Source: Altererythrobacter sp. CAU 1644 (GTDB taxonomy: Bacteria > Pseudomonadota > Alphaproteobacteria > Sphingomonadales > Sphingomonadaceae). Taken from it: a DNA stretch of 64,000 nucleotides. Each line of letters begins with the position of its first letter. Position 1 is the first letter of the stretch. The DNA lies in NCBI RefSeq assembly GCF_029623755.1, contig NZ_CP121106.1, positions 2,298,352-2,362,351 of the forward strand. Reading direction: 5' to 3'. The notes beneath the pieces were generated by a model that made no database searches, was not told the DNA's origin, and was given only the letters and a program-made list of their open reading frames with translations. Both the position numbers and the translations under genes were made by a program. Below, piece after piece: positions 63,985 to 64,000 of this stretch.

Positions 63985-64000
63985 TCGAAGAAATCGGGGA

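Overview
The window reads as a chromosomal segment of an alphaproteobacterium, most likely order Sphingomonadales and probably family Erythrobacteraceae. This is inferred from high GC with G/C-ending codons, a Tad/Cpa pilus locus of alphaproteobacterial type, the style of the ribosomal proteins (long acidic tail on L3, long acidic plus Arg/Gly-rich head on S5), and a sphingomonad-like S12. No phage, insertion sequence, tRNA, rRNA or CRISPR array was seen.

Layout. About 0-12 kb holds mixed housekeeping and accessory genes: a TetR regulator with two near-identical operators, metZ, a small Excalibur-type secreted protein, an orphan TadG-TadE-TadE set, a DsbA-fold isomerase, a secreted TPR protein, apaG, a LysR regulator, an acetyltransferase, a sterol-desaturase-family hydroxylase and a membrane-bound AraC regulator. 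About 11.5-24 kb is a complete minus-strand Tad locus, read from the Flp pilin down through cpaB, cpaC, a small lipoprotein, TadG, two TadE-like genes, cpaE, cpaF, tadB, tadC, tadD, the prepilin peptidase and a protein of unknown function. A non-coding stretch of about 1 kb separates it from a divergent plus-strand cluster (25-42 kb).

That cluster encodes a giant repeat adhesin of about 3,100 residues, an OmpA-family protein, a TolC-type channel, a type I ABC exporter, a SleB-type cell-wall hydrolase and a HlyD-type adaptor. A convergent gene encodes a LapG-like cysteine protease. Together they look like a Lap-type surface-adhesion system: export, retention at the cell surface by an N-terminal plug, and release by periplasmic cleavage. 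An acetyltransferase and a third TadG-TadE-TadE set follow, the TadG here carrying a von Willebrand A domain. Then come a membrane-spanning winged-helix regulator and, divergent from it, a small secreted protein with a perfect palindrome between them.

From 48.8 kb to the end lie the str operon (rpsL, rpsG, fusA, tuf) and the S10/spc operons (rpsJ to rplO), all on the plus strand in the standard bacterial order. The exception is a small gene of very different codon use inserted between rpmD and rplO.

Points most worth a second look are the inserted gene in the spc operon, the adhesin system with an embedded murein hydrolase and a candidate di-alanine cleavage site, arginine at S12 position 88 (a classical streptomycin-resistance substitution), the disordered head of S5, and the small lipoprotein standing where CpaD would be expected. 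All identifications are from reading the sequence; no database search was run.
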